NCBI GenBank assembly: GCA_024641365.1
Contig: JAHEDF010000211.1
Coordinates: 1 to 6,774, forward strand
Length of the DNA stretch: 6,774 nucleotides
DNA from: Planctomycetota bacterium
Lineage (GTDB): Bacteria > Planctomycetota > UBA11346
Reading direction: 5' to 3'
The number at the start of each line of letters is the position of its first letter. The first letter of the stretch is position 1. This document shows positions 5,994-6,774 of the stretch, in pieces. The translations under genes were made by a program, and so were the position numbers. Under the pieces are notes generated by a model. That model did no database searches. It was given only the letters and a program-made list of their open reading frames with translations, and had not been told where the DNA came from.

Positions 5994-6632
5994 ATGTATA
6001 CAAATCAATTTCCATGCTTTATAGATGTCGAAGCCTCAGGATTTGGAAACGGGTCATACCCCATTGAAATTGCCTGGAGTAATGAAGAGGGAGAAATTCA
6101 ACGTTATTTAATTAATCCGACGTCAATTCCTAGCTGGACACATTGGAATACAGAATCGGAAAAAATTCATGGTATTGAGCGGCAACGGCTTGAACGCAAT
6201 GGTTGGAGTCCTGAATTTGTCGCTGATCGCTTGAGTGAAAACCTGCATGGGGAAACAATTTATACGGACGCCCCAAAATTTGATGAAAAGTGGGTCGAGC
6301 AACTCTTTATCGCAGTAGACAAGCCTATGCCATTTCATTTTGAGCATATAGACGAGCTCTTAGTAAAATTACTGCATAAACCGAACGAAGCCGTTTGGGA
6401 AGTTTCCCTACGCATTGATACATTAAAAGCCGACCTCGCCGCCATTCGCAGCGGTATCCACGCTGCTGGTTACGATGTCGGTTACTTATTGCAGTTATGG
6501 CGCCACGCACACGGCAATCCTGTGAAAATGAATCATGGCGCTGGCCCGTTACCGTTGACCACCCCCACTGGTACGTTTCATCGCTTAAAAAAGAACCACT
6601 CCAAAATTTCAGACGTTAAAAAACGCGCCTAA
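5994..6632 (+). CDS. DnaQ-like DEDDh 3'-5' exonuclease family protein
   Basis: This 212-residue cytoplasmic protein has the order of motifs of the RNase T/DnaQ exonuclease superfamily, which use two metal ions to remove 3' nucleotides from DNA or RNA. Motif I is FIDVEASG (9-16) with Asp11 and Glu13. KIHGIE (57-62) resembles the conserved HGI segment. Motif II is YTDAPKFDEKW (90-100) with Asp97 the likely metal ligand. Motif III is HAAGYDV (156-162), with His156 and Asp161 spaced as in the DEDDh class. All four acidic ligands and the general-base His are present, so it is probably active. Beyond residue 162 is a ~50-residue tail with a basic end (KKNHSKISDVKKRA). There is no polymerase or helicase domain, so it is a stand-alone enzyme. 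The substrate (tRNA, DNA or nucleotide signal) is not evident. The ATG has no clear Shine-Dalgarno site. It is divergent from the transport operon and probably unrelated to it. Confidence 0.85.
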   Translation: MYTNQFPCFIDVEASGFGNGSYPIEIAWSNEEGEIQRYLINPTSIPSWTHWNTESEKIHGIERQRLERNGWSPEFVADRLSENLHGETIYTDAPKFDEKWVEQLFIAVDKPMPFHFEHIDELLVKLLHKPNEAVWEVSLRIDTLKADLAAIRSGIHAAGYDVGYLLQLWRHAHGNPVKMNHGAGPLPLTTPTGTFHRLKKNHSKISDVKKRA

Positions 6633-6682
6633 TACTACTCGTTTTAGCCCTATCAGGCTGCTGAAAAACACCAACCTGCTAG

Positions 6683-6739
6683 GTTTTAATAAATTGCGGG
6701 GCGACGTGCAGTCGCGATTTTCCCGCAATTTATTAAAAC
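6683..6739. repeat. Perfect 18-bp inverted repeat with an inner hairpin (palindromic REP/MITE-like unit)
   Basis: GTTTTAATAAATTGCGGG (6683-6700) is the exact reverse complement of CCCGCAATTTATTAAAAC (6722-6739). Between them GCGAC (6701-6705) and GTCGC (6711-6715) form a second 5-bp stem with loop GTGCA, followed by an unpaired GATTTT (6716-6721). The whole folds into one long hairpin with a one-sided bulge. It sits 50 bases after the exonuclease stop. There is no T-run after the stem, so it is not a standard terminator. Its length and symmetry suggest a dispersed palindromic element. A small AACCT/AGGTT hairpin (6673-6685) immediately precedes it. Confidence 0.8.
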
Positions 6740-6752
6740 AGACTCTTAACCT

Positions 6753-6774
6753 AAGGGGGCCAGACGGCCCCCTT
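6753..6774. terminator. GC-rich terminator hairpin, cut by the window end
   Basis: AAGGGGGCC (6753-6761) pairs perfectly with GGCCCCCTT (6766-6774) around a 4-base loop AGAC. The symmetrical A/T ends are typical of a terminator that can act in both directions. Whether a longer T-run follows lies beyond the window. It is the likeliest terminator for the exonuclease transcript, 120 bases after its stop codon. Confidence 0.75.

Noticed and set aside
6123..6510. Two minus-strand open frames opposite the exonuclease gene
   Set aside because: Both are antisense to a gene with a complete catalytic motif set and show no family resemblance.
6683..6739. Reading the 18-bp palindrome as an intrinsic terminator
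   Set aside because: The stem is AT-rich at its base and is followed by AGACTC rather than a T-run. The GC-rich hairpin at 6753-6774 is the better terminator.

Overview
The window looks like chromosomal DNA of a Gram-negative bacterium, moderately AT-rich except for the first ~190 bases. A lipobox substrate-binding protein, a ribose-type ABC transporter and a Gly/Arg-rich tail like that of bacterial RRM RNA-binding proteins fit this. The phylum cannot be fixed from sequence alone. The Gly-rich tail and the DEDDh exonuclease would suit a gammaproteobacterium. The transporter and its AroE-like partner recall, from memory and unverified, planctomycete or verrucomicrobial sugar-uptake operons, so horizontal acquisition is possible.

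Layout: (1) 1-254, the 3' remnant of a Gly/Arg-rich protein gene on +, followed by a clear rho-independent terminator. (2) 255-1100, a gene-free stretch holding a nested repeat structure. An apparently non-autonomous transposable element (453-798) has 25-bp terminal inverted repeats and a perfect 9-bp target duplication. It sits inside an older inverted repeat (400-415/859-874) and carries a third inverted repeat (510-541/669-700). (3) 1101-5651, a four-gene minus-strand operon. In transcription order it encodes an AroE/shikimate-dehydrogenase-family oxidoreductase, a lipoprotein substrate-binding protein, a tandem-domain RbsA-type ATPase and an RbsC-type permease. (4) 5652-5993, the divergent intergenic region. 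(5) 5994-6632, a stand-alone DEDDh 3'-5' exonuclease-like gene on +. (6) 6633-6774, a perfect 18-bp inverted repeat and a GC-rich terminator hairpin cut by the window edge.

How the genes work together: the last three operon genes form a complete CUT2-type importer (binding protein, fused double ATPase, one permease) and are tightly coupled by a 4-base overlap and an 11-base gap. The first gene, 152 bases upstream on the same strand, encodes a dehydrogenase of the shikimate/quinate fold with a changed substrate-carboxylate motif. The simplest reading is uptake plus first oxidation of a small polyol or cyclic polyol, rather than housekeeping aromatic biosynthesis. The substrate cannot be named from sequence. 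No regulator or sugar kinase is present in the window.
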